The translations under genes were made by a program, and so were the position numbers. Under the pieces are notes generated by a model. The model saw only the letters and a list, made by a program, of their open reading frames with translations, was not told the origin of the DNA and did not search any database. A stretch of 64,000 nt of DNA. Origin: Dyadobacter diqingensis (GTDB lineage Bacteria > Bacteroidota > Bacteroidia > Cytophagales > Spirosomataceae). The stretch spans positions 310,001-374,000 of the forward strand of contig NZ_JAMXKF010000003.1 of assembly GCF_024220585.1 (NCBI RefSeq), in the 5' to 3' direction. Below are positions 54,881 to 64,000 of this stretch, piece after piece. Each line of letters begins with the position of its first letter. Position 1 is the stretch's first letter.

Positions 54881-55197
54881 ATTTTTTGTTTTGAGGTTAG
54901 TCGGTTTGATCGAAAAATTATGATTATTAACAGATAAAATTTCGAAATACAAAAATGTTGAATTTACAGCAGATTACCGCAAAGAATAAGTGTATATATT
55001 ACACTTTATATTCCTGTTACATGATTACCACTGGATAATTTTTTAAAATATTTTGTGCATTTTTAAATGATTTAGAAAAGTATGTTGTTTGCACTGAGAG
55101 ACTAAGTTAAGTTTAAGTTATTAGCCGTAGACAATAAAAATGAAATTCTTTGCTAACTTAGTTTTCGTAAATCTACATCGTCCTGTTTAAGGAAATT
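54881..55197. other. 317-bp divergent intergenic region with one 19-bp dyad
   Basis: It separates divergent xylulokinase and M28 peptidase genes and is AT-rich. It holds the perfect dyad AAGTGTA-N5-TACACTT at 54988-55006 and a near-match promoter box TAACTTAG at 55154-55161 for the peptidase. I see no gene or RNA in it. Confidence 0.5.
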
Positions 55198-56661
55198 ATG
55201 AAAAAAATAATATTGGTTGCGGTAGCTGGCGGTTTATTGTTTTTAGCCGCGGGGTTTAATTCAGATGATAAGAAATGGGAAAAAACTTTTACACGTCTTG
55301 ATACCGAAGTAAGAAAGAATAGCAAAGCATACGAAACGCTGGGAAGTGCAACCGAAAGTATAGGTCACCGGTTGACAGGAAGTGCGAATGGTGAAAAGGC
55401 CGAAGAGTATGCTTTTAATTTGTTGAAAAGTTATGGTTTTACCGACGTGGTATACCAGCCTTTTGAGGTAGAAGCCTGGATGCGCGACACGGTAACGTTA
55501 AGCATTGTGCCATCCAGCAGCGATAATTTTCGGGATGTACCGGTCGTGTCTCTGGCGCATTCGCCGGTGGAATCTAACCTGAAAGGGGAAATTGTAGATG
55601 TTGGAAACGGACTTGAAGAAGATTTTGAAGCGCTGAAAGATAAGGTAAAAGGTAAAATTGTACTTGCCAATATTGGCCTCGTGGGTGTGACGGGTAAAAA
55701 GAACCTGCATCGTTCCGAAAAAACTGCACTGGCTATCCGGTACGGCGCCAATGGCATTGTGATGGTCAATCAGGCACCGGGCAAAATATTACTGACAGGA
55801 ACTGCCTCTGTTACGGGGGCTATTATTTCCATTCCAGCCGTTTGTGTTTCCAATGAGAGCGGTTCGGAAATTCGCAGCTGGATCAAGGACGAAGGCCCTT
55901 TACAGGCGCACATCGACATGCATAACATCTCGAAACAGATCAAGGCCAGAAATGTTATTGCCACGCTGAAAGGAAAATCAGATGAAAAAGTAATTATCGG
56001 CGGCCACCTCGATTCCTGGGATCTGGCAACGGGCGCGATCGATAACGGAATTGGATCTTTTGCTGTAATGGATATTGCCCGGGCTTTCAAAGCTCTGAAA
56101 ATTAAACCGGAGCGCACGATCCAGTTTGTATTGTTTATGGGCGAGGAGCAGGGATTACTGGGCTCAAAACATTTCGTGAGCGAATTGAAACGCACCGGAA
56201 CGATTGACAAAGTGGGTTACATGATGAACCTCGACATGACCAACGACCCCAAAGGCATTAACGCTTTTGGGAAAACGGAAATGACAGATTTTTTCAAAGG
56301 CGTTGGCGACGCGATTCATCATGTTGACGCCAATTATAAAAATGAACAGGCTAACAGAGCCGGATTACATAGTGACCATCAGCCATTTATGCTCGAAGGG
56401 ATTCCCGTTGCGGGCTTATCCGGAACACTTGCACCTGACGTCATCCAGTGTTACCACGCAGATTGCGATGATTTTCAGTTGGTGAACAAGCAGCAATTAG
56501 AAAATACGGTAAGAATCGCATCCATGTGTTTGTATGCACTTGCAGATGCTAAAAAACTGGAAGGGCGTAAACTTTCTGATACCAAAACCCGCGATTACCT
56601 GATTTCTCAGGGCTTGAAACAGGAGCTTGTAATCGGGCAGGAGTGGAGATGGGGCGAGTGA
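55198..56661 (+). CDS. M28-family metallopeptidase with PA domain
   Basis: A 487-residue secreted zinc aminopeptidase-like enzyme (signal peptide MKKIILVAVAGGLLFLAAG). The PA insert is seen as YGANGIVMVNQAP. The dizinc site is intact: IGGHLDSWD, GAIDNGIGS, MGEEQGLLGS, NLDMTND and the late His in LHSDHQPF. It probably trims peptides in the periplasm or outside. Substrate not evident. Confidence 0.93.
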   Translation: MKKIILVAVAGGLLFLAAGFNSDDKKWEKTFTRLDTEVRKNSKAYETLGSATESIGHRLTGSANGEKAEEYAFNLLKSYGFTDVVYQPFEVEAWMRDTVTLSIVPSSSDNFRDVPVVSLAHSPVESNLKGEIVDVGNGLEEDFEALKDKVKGKIVLANIGLVGVTGKKNLHRSEKTALAIRYGANGIVMVNQAPGKILLTGTASVTGAIISIPAVCVSNESGSEIRSWIKDEGPLQAHIDMHNISKQIKARNVIATLKGKSDEKVIIGGHLDSWDLATGAIDNGIGSFAVMDIARAFKALKIKPERTIQFVLFMGEEQGLLGSKHFVSELKRTGTIDKVGYMMNLDMTNDPKGINAFGKTEMTDFFKGVGDAIHHVDANYKNEQANRAGLHSDHQPFMLEGIPVAGLSGTLAPDVIQCYHADCDDFQLVNKQQLENTVRIASMCLYALADAKKLEGRKLSDTKTRDYLISQGLKQELVIGQEWRWGE

Positions 56662-56687
56662 TCGCTCTGATCAATATTGAATTTTAG

Positions 56688-56722
56688 AAATGGTCTCGAA
56701 ATGTTATTTCGAGACCATTTTT
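56688..56722 (+). terminator. Terminator overlapping the 3' end of the SMR gene
   Basis: A 14-bp perfect stem (AAATGGTCTCGAAA / TTTCGAGACCATTT) with loop TGTTA. The right arm, 56707-56720, lies inside the last codons of the leftward SMR gene, and the SMR stop lies in the loop. It can serve both convergent genes. Confidence 0.75.
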
Positions 56723-57024
56723 AGTCCTACGATCGATCCGATCAGCAGGAAAACGAAGAACAAACGCCAGAAATCGGATGGTTCTTTGTAAAAGAAAATC
56801 CCCATAAGTACCGTTCCTACGGCACCAATCCCCGTCCAGACGGCATAGGCAGTTCCCAGCGGGATAGTCTGAATAGCCTTATTCAGGAATAAAAAACTAC
56901 AAGTGATACAAACAAAAAAGGCAGAACTCCACTTGAAATTTGAGAAGTTATCGGAGAGTTTCAGACTGGTTGTAAAACCTATTTCAAAAACACCCGCGAT
57001 CAAAAGAAAAAGCCAGGATATCAT
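56704..57024 (-). CDS. SMR-family exporter, Gdx/SugE (guanidinium) type
   Basis: A 106-residue protein with four transmembrane helices. The essential glutamate is E14 in AGVFEIGF. The segment IPLGTAYAVWTGIGAVGT has the Gdx/SugE hallmark and differs from the EmrE-type drug exporters, so guanidinium export is the likely role. Gdx genes are often under a guanidine riboswitch; none is visible here. The stop codon is inside a terminator loop. A Crp-like gene lies upstream on the same strand, 116 bp away. Confidence 0.85.
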   Translation of the reverse strand: MISWLFLLIAGVFEIGFTTSLKLSDNFSNFKWSSAFFVCITCSFLFLNKAIQTIPLGTAYAVWTGIGAVGTVLMGIFFYKEPSDFWRLFFVFLLIGSIVGLKMVSK

Positions 57025-57140
57025 TTCGAATTTTGTTAAAGTATAAAAACCGGTCGTTTTGAAATCAATTGCTGACCGTTAACCTTACAAAGGTCGCCCT
57101 GTTTCTTGAAAGAAAATTTTACAAATGTTAAAAAACGAAG

Positions 57141-57704
57141 TTATCTGATTTCGGCCCGGATGCGGCTTAAAGTCACCTGACTTATCCCAAGGTAAGAGGC
57201 GATGTGCCCCAGCTGTACCCTTTGCAGTATATCAGGGCTGGTTGTGATGAAGTCTTCGTAACATTCCTTCGCCGTCTTGAATTGACGGGCAATGAAGCAT
57301 TCTTCTGCTTTGATCAGTTCGGATTCTGCCAGTCTTCTTCCCCAGTTTGCCAGTTCCAGATCGGTCAGATAGAGGTTTTGAAGGGCGTTGTGTGAAATTT
57401 TGTACAAAACGGAATCTTCCAGCAATTCAATGTTTTCGTAACCCGGCGTATTCAGAAAAAAGCTGTTGTAGGAAAGTAGAATATTGGATTCTGCACCCAG
57501 CCAGAAATTGATCTCCTTATCATCTTTGTGGCAAAATGCACGTGCAATTCCTTTTTCCAGCAGGTAAACTGAGCGTTCGGTTCTGCCTGCTTTAATCAGC
57601 ATATGACCTTTCGGGAATTCTGCTTTTTCAAACAACGGTAGCAGTTTTGGCAACGATTCTTCCTTCAAACCGAGTGACAGGATTTTCTTGATTGTGTTTT
57701 CCAA
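57141..57704 (-). CDS. Crp/Fnr family transcriptional regulator 2
   Basis: A 187-residue regulator with a cNMP-binding-like beta-roll (PKGHMLIKAGRTERSVYLLEKGIARAFC) and a winged helix (LGHIASYLGISQVTLSRIRAEIR). It is a distant paralog of the regulator at 33.9 kb. The ligand is unknown. It is divergent from ispE and may or may not affect the SMR gene downstream. The region between it and ispE is very AT-rich. Confidence 0.85.
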   Translation of the reverse strand: MENTIKKILSLGLKEESLPKLLPLFEKAEFPKGHMLIKAGRTERSVYLLEKGIARAFCHKDDKEINFWLGAESNILLSYNSFFLNTPGYENIELLEDSVLYKISHNALQNLYLTDLELANWGRRLAESELIKAEECFIARQFKTAKECYEDFITTSPDILQRVQLGHIASYLGISQVTLSRIRAEIR

Positions 57705-57827
57705 GGGAATAAGTTTGTTCAGAATTCAGGATAAGTTACAGTAAATAAATTTTAATATTTATTTGTTGCACCGCATTTTAACTTCGGACGATTACTATGG
57801 ATATTTGCAGGTAAAATTTCCATTTTC

Positions 57828-58637
57828 ATGATTGTATTTCCAAACGCAAAAATTAATATAGGACTCAACATAGTAGAAAAGAGGCCGGACGGATTTCATA
57901 ATATTGAATCCTGTTTTTATCCGGTTGGCTGGTCCGATGCGCTGGAAATTACCGTGGCGGAGAACTTTACATTCCATGCTGACGGGATAGCGATTCCCGG
58001 CAATCCATCTGACAATTTATGCACGAAAGCGTATCAGTTGCTTGCCGAGGATTATATCCTGCCTCCTGTGAACATTCATTTGTTAAAAGCTGTTCCTATT
58101 GGAGCAGGGCTTGGCGGAGGTTCGGCTGACGCAGCGTTTACGATTACCGCATTGAACACAATGTTTTCGCTGGGTATTTCTTTGGAAAAACAGCAGGACT
58201 ATGCACGTAGATTAGGCAGCGACTGTGCTTTTTTTATTGAGAATAAACCGGTTTACTGCTATGATAAAGGTGACCAGTTTGAAAAAATGGGTCTAACATT
58301 GGAAGGCAAATGGATTGTGTTGGTTAACCCAGGATTGCATATTTCGACGGTTGAAGCCTATGCCGGAATTAAACCCGAAAAGTCAGAGGCGGATCTGAGG
58401 GAGTTATTAAAACAACCCCTTAATACCTGGAAAGATCAGGTGAAAAACGATTTTGAAAAGTCTCTTTTTCCGAAGTTTCCGGTGCTCGGTGAGATCAAGG
58501 AGACGTTGTACAAACACGGGGCCGGATATGCGGCCATGAGTGGCTCAGGATCAACTTTGTTTGGTATTTTTGAAGAGGAAACAGATTTAACGACCCTTTT
58601 TAAAAACTTTAAAGTATGGCAGGGAACCTTAAAATAA
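57828..58637 (+). CDS. ispE: 4-diphosphocytidyl-2-C-methyl-D-erythritol kinase
   Basis: A 269-residue GHMP kinase of the non-mevalonate isoprenoid pathway. The N-terminal substrate lysine block is FPNAKINIGLNIVEKRPDGFHNIES, the ATP loop is PIGAGLGGGSADAAF, and the last motif is GAGYAAMSGSGSTLFG. Length is normal. It is followed at 100 bp by a cytochrome oxidase subunit gene. Confidence 0.95.
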   Translation: MIVFPNAKINIGLNIVEKRPDGFHNIESCFYPVGWSDALEITVAENFTFHADGIAIPGNPSDNLCTKAYQLLAEDYILPPVNIHLLKAVPIGAGLGGGSADAAFTITALNTMFSLGISLEKQQDYARRLGSDCAFFIENKPVYCYDKGDQFEKMGLTLEGKWIVLVNPGLHISTVEAYAGIKPEKSEADLRELLKQPLNTWKDQVKNDFEKSLFPKFPVLGEIKETLYKHGAGYAAMSGSGSTLFGIFEEETDLTTLFKNFKVWQGTLK

Positions 58638-58737
58638 TTTTTGTGTACCCCGTTGTATATAAAATGAAAAAATTGTCGTTATAAAAACTTATAGTCTCGT
58701 GTAATCTTCCTATTTTGATATAAAGAAAACAGAAATA

Positions 58738-59364
58738 ATGAGTCCCAAACACTCTACCAAATACAAGGAAAACCCTTTTACGAAGCGAAGAGAGCCTTTC
58801 GGGTTCATGCTTTGGTTAGGGGTTATTGGTAGTTCGTTGTTATTCGCCGTTATTTTTATCGAATATCTGCTTCGGATGGATGGGGGAAACTGGCGCTTTG
58901 TAGCCCTTCCCGATATGTTCTGGCTGAGCACGTTGGTAATTCTGTTCAGCAGTATTACGCTGCATGAAGCCAATCTTGCCTTTATTCAGGAACGCTTTTT
59001 ACACTATCGTATTTTCCTTGCCGCAACTCTAACGCTCGGTATTACCTTCATGTTATTGCAGGGAGGCGGCTGGATTGAAATGATTGAAAACGGAAGTTTT
59101 AATAACATCAATTCTTCGTCTGGTTTTATATATCTGCTTACGGGTTTGCACTTGTTACACATCCTGATCGGGGTGGTATACATGGGGATTATTTTTCGTA
59201 AAGCTTTGAAAAACAGGACTTATGTGGATGCTTTTGTTTACAGTGTCAATCCTCCCAATCGTTTACAACTAAAACTTATCACCCGTTACTGGCATTTTGT
59301 GGATGTCCTTTGGGTGATTGTGTTTCTGCTTTTGCTTTCACTCAGTTTTTTTAATACGTATTAA
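58738..59364 (+). CDS. Cytochrome c oxidase subunit III-like membrane protein
   Basis: A 208-residue protein with five predicted helices in the subunit III pattern: [21 protein letters not shown], the HEAN segment ([10 protein letters not shown]), [17 protein letters not shown] and [17 protein letters not shown]. Subunits I and II are not adjacent, so it either joins an oxidase encoded elsewhere or is a spare copy. Its stop shares four bases with the stop of the convergent MFS gene. Confidence 0.85.
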   Translation: MSPKHSTKYKENPFTKRREPFGFMLWLGVIGSSLLFAVIFIEYLLRMDGGNWRFVALPDMFWLSTLVILFSSITLHEANLAFIQERFLHYRIFLAATLTLGITFMLLQGGGWIEMIENGSFNNINSSSGFIYLLTGLHLLHILIGVVYMGIIFRKALKNRTYVDAFVYSVNPPNRLQLKLITRYWHFVDVLWVIVFLLLLSLSFFNTY

Positions 59365-60572
59365 AAACCTTTTTTCAGGCTTCTTCTGGCCAGGTATGCA
59401 CTCAGCAATGTGAGCACAGCTGCCATCAGCATAGGAGCGCCCGGGAAGTAAACCGGTGCCGTGGACTTTATGAAAAAATAGAACAGATTGCTCATCAGCG
59501 GAGGGCCAATGATGGAAGTCAGACTCATCAAACTGGTCAGTGCACCCTGTAATTCCCCCTGCTCGTTGGAAGGAACCTGCGTGGAAATAATCCCTTGGAG
59601 CGACGGACCGGCGATCCCACCAAGGATATAAGGAACCATAAAGGCAAACATCATCCAGGTTTCACGTGCGAAGGAAAATAGCACAAACCCCAAAGAATAA
59701 AGGAACAAGCCGAGATAAACGCCTCTTTTCTGGCCTAGCTTTGGAATGATAAGCCGGATGAGCCCGCCCTGCACAATGGCACCCAATAGCCCCATGGCGC
59801 CTAGTGAATAACCGATGATTCGTTCATCCCAATGGAATTTTTCCATCGTGTAATACGACCAGTTGCTTTGTACTGCATGCATGGCAATGTATAACAATGC
59901 AAGGGAAATGATCAGGCCGGAAATAACCGGGTATTTCTGTAAATGTTTTAACGCACCAATAGGATTAGCACGGTCCCAGCTGAATTTGCGGCGGTTTTCG
60001 ACTTTTAACGATTCCGGTAAAATGAACAATCCGTAGACGAAATTCAACATGGATAATCCCGCCGCTGCCAGAAACGGTACGCGTGAACCGTATTGGCCTA
60101 AAAGTCCACCGAGAACGGGGCCAATAATAAATCCAAGTCCGAATGCTGCCCCGATTAATCCGAAGTTCTGCGCGCGTTTTTCAGGCGTGCTGACATCGGC
60201 GATATAAGCCGCGCCGGTTGTAAAACTTGCACCCATCACACCGGCAATAATACGTCCGACAAACAGCCAGATGATACTTGGCGCATAGGCGACAAACATA
60301 TAGTCCAGTGCAAAACCGAGTAAGGATGCCAGTAAAACGGGTCTGCGACCAAACTGGTCACTCAGGCCGCCTACAATGGGAGCACAGATAAATTGCACGA
60401 AGGAATAGGAAAAAAGGATCCAGCCGCCGTAACGGGCTGCGTCACTCAAACTGCCACCAACAAGTTCACTGATTAACTTTGGCATAACCGGAATAATAAT
60501 TCCGAGGCCCATCACATCAATTAGCAGCGTAATAAATATAAATCCGATTGCCGGAGATTTCTTAGAAGTCAT
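59361..60572 (-). CDS. MFS transporter, Tet-like (TCR/Tet family)
   Basis: A 403-residue 12-helix exporter. Motif A is [14 protein letters not shown], and the [23 protein letters not shown] segment resembles class A-C TetA proteins. This fits a drug/proton antiporter, but similar proteins export other small molecules. Substrate cannot be assigned. No TetR-like gene is adjacent. Confidence 0.88.
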   Translation of the reverse strand: MTSKKSPAIGFIFITLLIDVMGLGIIIPVMPKLISELVGGSLSDAARYGGWILFSYSFVQFICAPIVGGLSDQFGRRPVLLASLLGFALDYMFVAYAPSIIWLFVGRIIAGVMGASFTTGAAYIADVSTPEKRAQNFGLIGAAFGLGFIIGPVLGGLLGQYGSRVPFLAAAGLSMLNFVYGLFILPESLKVENRRKFSWDRANPIGALKHLQKYPVISGLIISLALLYIAMHAVQSNWSYYTMEKFHWDERIIGYSLGAMGLLGAIVQGGLIRLIIPKLGQKRGVYLGLFLYSLGFVLFSFARETWMMFAFMVPYILGGIAGPSLQGIISTQVPSNEQGELQGALTSLMSLTSIIGPPLMSNLFYFFIKSTAPVYFPGAPMLMAAVLTLLSAYLARRSLKKGF

Positions 60573-60682
60573 AAGGAGTAATTAATCCCCAAATGTACGG
60601 CTAAAATCAAGTCGGAGCGATTAAAAAATGGTTAGTTAATTGGTTTTTGTTTTAGTAGGGGAAGATGATTGAGCTAAATTCC

Positions 60683-62260
60683 TTACTTCTTCAAAATCTT
60701 AAACTCAACCCGTCTGTTGGTTTGCTGGCCTTCAGGTGTATCGTTTTTGGCTACCGGTTTGGTTTCTCCGTACCCTTTGCTTGCTACGCGGTCGGGTTCT
60801 ATTCCTTTGCCAATGAGGTATTCACTCACAGCGTCAGCGCGATCCTGAGAAAGTTTAAGGTTGGCTTCGTTGCCGCCAATATTATCGGTATGTCCTCCGA
60901 TTTCAATGAATAACTTCTTGTTATCATTCATCGTAATCGCAATCCTGTCAAGCTCCGGGAATGATTCCTTGCTGAGTGTTGCTTTCCCGAAAGCAAAGAA
61001 AATATTGTTCAGGCGCACAATTTGCCCCTCTTCAATCGGGATAAGTTTTAGCGACTTGTTGGTAATTTCCTTGTAGTTTTTACCTCCGCCTGCGGTCGTT
61101 GAATCCGTAAGGTCGATATTTTCTCCTTCCGCTATAAAGTCGGGTGCGACGGCACGCATGCTGTATTTTTGTCCATAAGGAAGGACAATTTTATACTCGC
61201 CCGTTGTCGGGTTGGTTGTGGCGGTACCTGCCTCTTCACCATCCGGCAAAGTTTCATAAATGATGGTCGCTTCAATCGGTTTGCCCGTTTTGGAATCAAT
61301 AACCTTGCCACTGATCATCACAACAGGGTCGGAGGTTGGTACGTTAGGCTGGGTTTTGGTTGTGTCACCCGGCTCGACTTTCGGCTGCAAATTGTATCGG
61401 ACCACATCACCTTTGCCTTCCGTATCTTTAAATGAAACCATGTAAGCGTAGTCGCCGGCTGCCGAAATGGTATAATACGCATCATATCCGTCGGTATTGA
61501 TAGCCGAACCCAGATTGACAGGGCGGCTCCACCGTTTCCATGATTTGTCGATACGTTTACTGTAATAAATATCATTACTTCCCTGTCCGCCTTTTCTGTC
61601 CGTAGAAAAATAAAGCGTAACCCCGTCCGGTGCCAGAAAAGGCGTTGTTTCCGTAAACTCCTCGGTATTGATCTCTTTTCCAAGGTTCATCGGTTTGGAC
61701 CAGGAACCGTCTTTTTGCTTGAAACTCACATAAAGATCATCCACCTTGCTGTTCTTTTTTTCGCTGAAAGACATCACCAGCACCTTACCATCGGTAGACA
61801 AATAACCGCAGTCAAATTGTCCTTTGCTGGTTTTGGCATAACCCGGAATCTCAATTTTGTTGGGAGCCGACCATCCCCGTGCCGTCTTTTTACTTAATGA
61901 AAAACCACGGGTTTCGTAGGTGCCGCTTTTGTAAGCGCCTTTCAGTAAAAGCGTGTTGCCATCGGGCGTAATGCTGTACAAACTGTTATATTCTTCCTTA
62001 TTTAAGGGAGAAGGCAGCCTGCGCGCGGCTGACCATTTATCGTTTTTCAGCTCAGAAAACCAGATATCCTGGCTTCCCTTCGTGCCGTTTGTATTTTGCG
62101 GATGGCTTATTCTCGAAAAATAAATTGTTTTCCCATCCGGGGAAATAATCGGAGCAATTTCGTTGAATTCGGTATTGACCGTCTTTCCAAGATTTTCCAG
62201 CTGCGCCCAAGCGGATGAACTGATCAGCGTACAAAAAACAAATAACAGAGGGAAACGCAT
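60683..62260 (-). CDS. OmpA-family protein with PD40 propeller and carboxypeptidase-like domain
   Basis: A 525-residue secreted protein (signal peptide MRFPLLFVFCTLISSSAWAQ). Residues about 25-285 are PD40/WD40-like propeller blades (SPDGKTIYFSRIS, TPDGNTLLL, APDGVTLYFSTDRKGG). Then comes a CarboxypepD_reg-like domain (ISGKVIDSKTGKPIEATI). The C-terminal OmpA domain (IGGHTDNIGGNEANLKLSQDRA, NRRVEF) anchors it to peptidoglycan. It may be co-transcribed with the LOG gene upstream, 46 bp away. Confidence 0.9.
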   Translation of the reverse strand: MRFPLLFVFCTLISSSAWAQLENLGKTVNTEFNEIAPIISPDGKTIYFSRISHPQNTNGTKGSQDIWFSELKNDKWSAARRLPSPLNKEEYNSLYSITPDGNTLLLKGAYKSGTYETRGFSLSKKTARGWSAPNKIEIPGYAKTSKGQFDCGYLSTDGKVLVMSFSEKKNSKVDDLYVSFKQKDGSWSKPMNLGKEINTEEFTETTPFLAPDGVTLYFSTDRKGGQGSNDIYYSKRIDKSWKRWSRPVNLGSAINTDGYDAYYTISAAGDYAYMVSFKDTEGKGDVVRYNLQPKVEPGDTTKTQPNVPTSDPVVMISGKVIDSKTGKPIEATIIYETLPDGEEAGTATTNPTTGEYKIVLPYGQKYSMRAVAPDFIAEGENIDLTDSTTAGGGKNYKEITNKSLKLIPIEEGQIVRLNNIFFAFGKATLSKESFPELDRIAITMNDNKKLFIEIGGHTDNIGGNEANLKLSQDRADAVSEYLIGKGIEPDRVASKGYGETKPVAKNDTPEGQQTNRRVEFKILKK

Positions 62261-62306
62261 TTTTGTCAGAGGATATGGTGTGTTATGAATAAATAGAAAA
62301 CGAAAT

Positions 62307-62909
62307 TTACTTTTCTATATTTTTCACATACAACGATGTATCAAGCGGCTTATTTTCTTTCTCACTTTCATGATAGGCCTGCATCTTTTCAAGAAGGTTG
62401 GCCGCATTGTCCGAAACAATTAAGAGATCACGTTTTTCCAGATGCAAAAATCCTTCTTCCACGGTTTTGTCAAGATGTGCAATCAGGTGATCGTAAAACC
62501 CGTTAATATTCAGCAGACCAATAGGTCCGTGGAAAATTTTCAGCTGCGACCAGGTCAAAATCTCAAATAATTCATCAAGTGTCCCGAAGCCGCCAGGCAA
62601 AGCGATAACGCCGTCGGAAAGCGAAACCATTTTGGCTTTCCGCTCATGCATGGTGTCGACAAAATGCAGCTCCGTCAAAGTTTTATGGGCAACTTCGAGT
62701 TTTGCTAAAAAGTTGGGAATTATACCCGTGGCAAAACCATTGTTTTCCATAGCGCCATCAGCCACGCGCCCCATCAGGCCCATGTTGCCGCCACCATAGA
62801 TTAACCTTATGTTTTTCTTCGCCAATTCTAAACCTAACTCATAAGCCGATTCGCTATAAACCGGCTTGTTACCAAAATTTGATCCGCAATATACTACGAT
62901 GGATTGCAT
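62307..62909 (-). CDS. LOG-family (TIGR00730) protein
   Basis: A 200-residue Rossmann protein with the two LOG motifs GGGNMGLMG and PGGFGTLDE. LOG enzymes are phosphoribohydrolases that act on AMP-like cytokinin nucleotides; in non-plant-associated bacteria the substrate may be other nucleotides. It lies 41 bp after the Mur ligase gene and 46 bp before the OmpA gene, suggesting a leftward operon. Confidence 0.9.
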   Translation of the reverse strand: MQSIVVYCGSNFGNKPVYSESAYELGLELAKKNIRLIYGGGNMGLMGRVADGAMENNGFATGIIPNFLAKLEVAHKTLTELHFVDTMHERKAKMVSLSDGVIALPGGFGTLDELFEILTWSQLKIFHGPIGLLNINGFYDHLIAHLDKTVEEGFLHLEKRDLLIVSDNAANLLEKMQAYHESEKENKPLDTSLYVKNIEK

Positions 62910-62950
62910 TGAATTTTATTTTAAATGGTTTTGCTTTGGTAAACCAGTAA

Positions 62951-64000
62951 CTACTTAATAATGCTGTCGGCAAGACCTTTCAAGTCCAGATCTCCAAAGG
63001 TACCAGAGCTCATTAACAATAGATTCGCCTGATGCCAGTTTTGCGTTTTAAGGAAATTAAGCAACGCATTGCTGTCTGTAAAAACATGCAGATCTTCCCG
63101 CTTGAAAGCTTCTTTAATATCAGCTTCTGTGATGGGTTCCAGTCTTTTATGTTCAACAGTCAGCGGATTATAATAAACCACAGCAATATCAGCAGTATTC
63201 ATTTTTCTGCGATACTGTTTCAGGAAAGTTTTATTGAGACTGCTGAAAGTATGCAGCTCAGCAACAGCAACCAATGTGCGGTCAGGAAACTGTGCCTTAA
63301 CTGCTGATGTTGTCGCTTCAACTTTTGACGGCGCGTGGGCAAAGTCGCGGTAAATATTGATTTCGCTGTTGCTTCCCAACAATTCCATACGCTTTGAAGC
63401 GCCCTTGAAAGATTGGATAGCCGCATAAAAATCTTCATCGGTGATGCCCAGTCTTTCACAGACTGCTCTTGCACCGCTGATGTTTTTCATGTTATGTTCT
63501 CCAAAAACAAGAACAGGGATATCGCCATTTTCAGCCGTTGTCAGGAAAGTTTTTCCGTTTTCTATTTTATACGGATGTGCCTTGTAAGGAGTGCTTACCA
63601 CATCCGCACGCTCTTTCTGACCAATCACATCGAGCATATCGTCCGTTTCGTCAAAAACGATAGCACCTGCTTTTGGAATGGAGTCAGCGAGCAGCTCAAA
63701 CTGTTTTACATAAGATTCCCAGGTAGGGAATACATTAAAATGATCCCAGGCGATACCGCTGATCAGCGCAACATGTGGCTGATAGTGCATAAACTTGGGG
63801 GTGCGGTCCAGCGGAGAAGTGAAATATTCATCACCTTCGATAACGATCAGCGGAGCTTCGTCCGAAAGTTTTACCATGTTTTCGAAACCTTCGATCTGCG
63901 CACCGACCAGATAATTGAAAACCCGCTTATTGTAATTCAGCACATGCAGGATCATCGAAGTGATCGTCGTTTTGCCATGGCTTCCGGCAACAACAACACG
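62951..64000 (-). CDS. mpl: Mur ligase, Mpl-like (N-terminal part outside window)
   Basis: The frame stays open to the window end, 15 codons before the internal ATG at 63955, and includes the ATP loop AGSHGKTTITS, so the gene starts upstream. The central domain has EGDEYFTSPLDRTPKF and HVALISGIAWDHFNVF, and the C-terminal domain begins near FAHAPSKVEATTSAVK. This order fits Mpl, which links L-Ala-D-Glu-mDAP recycled from peptidoglycan to UDP-MurNAc; MurC or MurE relatives are less likely by the HFNVF pattern. Confidence 0.85.
   Translation of the reverse strand, partial: RVVVAGSHGKTTITSMILHVLNYNKRVFNYLVGAQIEGFENMVKLSDEAPLIVIEGDEYFTSPLDRTPKFMHYQPHVALISGIAWDHFNVFPTWESYVKQFELLADSIPKAGAIVFDETDDMLDVIGQKERADVVSTPYKAHPYKIENGKTFLTTAENGDIPVLVFGEHNMKNISGARAVCERLGITDEDFYAAIQSFKGASKRMELLGSNSEINIYRDFAHAPSKVEATTSAVKAQFPDRTLVAVAELHTFSSLNKTFLKQYRRKMNTADIAVVYYNPLTVEHKRLEPITEADIKEAFKREDLHVFTDSNALLNFLKTQNWHQANLLLMSSGTFGDLDLKGLADSIIK

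Noticed and set aside
57743..57764. AT-only near-palindrome upstream of the second Crp-like gene
   Set aside because: Made only of A and T in an AT-rich stretch; expected by chance.

Overview
This 64-kb window reads as chromosomal DNA from a Bacteroidota bacterium of the order Cytophagales, most like Dyadobacter or a close relative in the Spirosomataceae. Four proteins end in C-terminal domains typical of type IX secretion (T9SS). Several intergenic regions carry the Bacteroidota promoter motif TAnnTTTG. SusC/BtuB-type receptors, GH3, YqgE and short-NuoG families also fit. The family assignments come from motifs read by eye; no database search was run. The window is mostly core chromosome: I see no insertion sequence, prophage, CRISPR array, rRNA or tRNA gene.

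Layout: 1-4.5 kb holds an ABC-F ATPase fragment cut by the window edge, a DedA membrane protein, a gamma-carbonic-anhydrase-like protein, YqgE, a metallophosphoesterase and two small proteins. 4.7-7.6 kb is gcvP. 7.9-17.6 kb is a leftward complex I operon running nuoA-B-C-D-E-F-[membrane glycosyltransferase-like gene]-G-H-I-J. It has a good promoter, ends in a terminator after nuoJ, and has no nuoK-N here. 17.8-25 kb holds two paralogous secreted sialate-O-acetylesterase-like T9SS proteins around a second polytopic GT-C-like protein. 25-32.5 kb holds obgE, adk, a secreted T9SS-tailed protein divergent from a histidine kinase, and valS.

32.5-39.2 kb holds a tandem pair of barrel-like outer-membrane proteins divergent from a Crp/Fnr regulator. 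Three evenly phased dyads lie in the region between them. A DUF5077/DUF3472 secreted protein, fructose-1,6-bisphosphatase, a DEAD-box RNA helicase and a TPR protein follow. 39.3-42.7 kb is a vitamin B12 uptake unit: promoter, cobalamin riboswitch, BtuB-like TonB-dependent receptor and BtuG-like beta-propeller lipoprotein. 42.7-51.8 kb holds a DMT exporter, VOC protein, secreted thioredoxin, prfA, a Tll0287-like lipoprotein, an HExxH metalloprotease, a GH3 enzyme, an exported SAM hydroxide adenosyltransferase, a Lys/Ala-rich secreted protein and an aldo/keto reductase.

52-64 kb holds another T9SS protein, xylulokinase, an M28 peptidase, a Gdx/SugE-type SMR exporter, a second Crp-like regulator, ispE, a lone cytochrome oxidase subunit III, a Tet-type MFS exporter, an OmpA/PD40 protein, a LOG-family protein and a Mur ligase (mpl) cut by the window end.

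The most interesting points are the riboswitch-controlled BtuB/BtuG unit, the three 23-bp-phased operator-like dyads upstream of the Crp/Fnr gene, the foreign gene inside the nuo operon with its own tandem-repeat promoter region, the exported SAM-hydrolase-like enzyme, and a 29-bp palindrome repeated exactly in two distant terminators.
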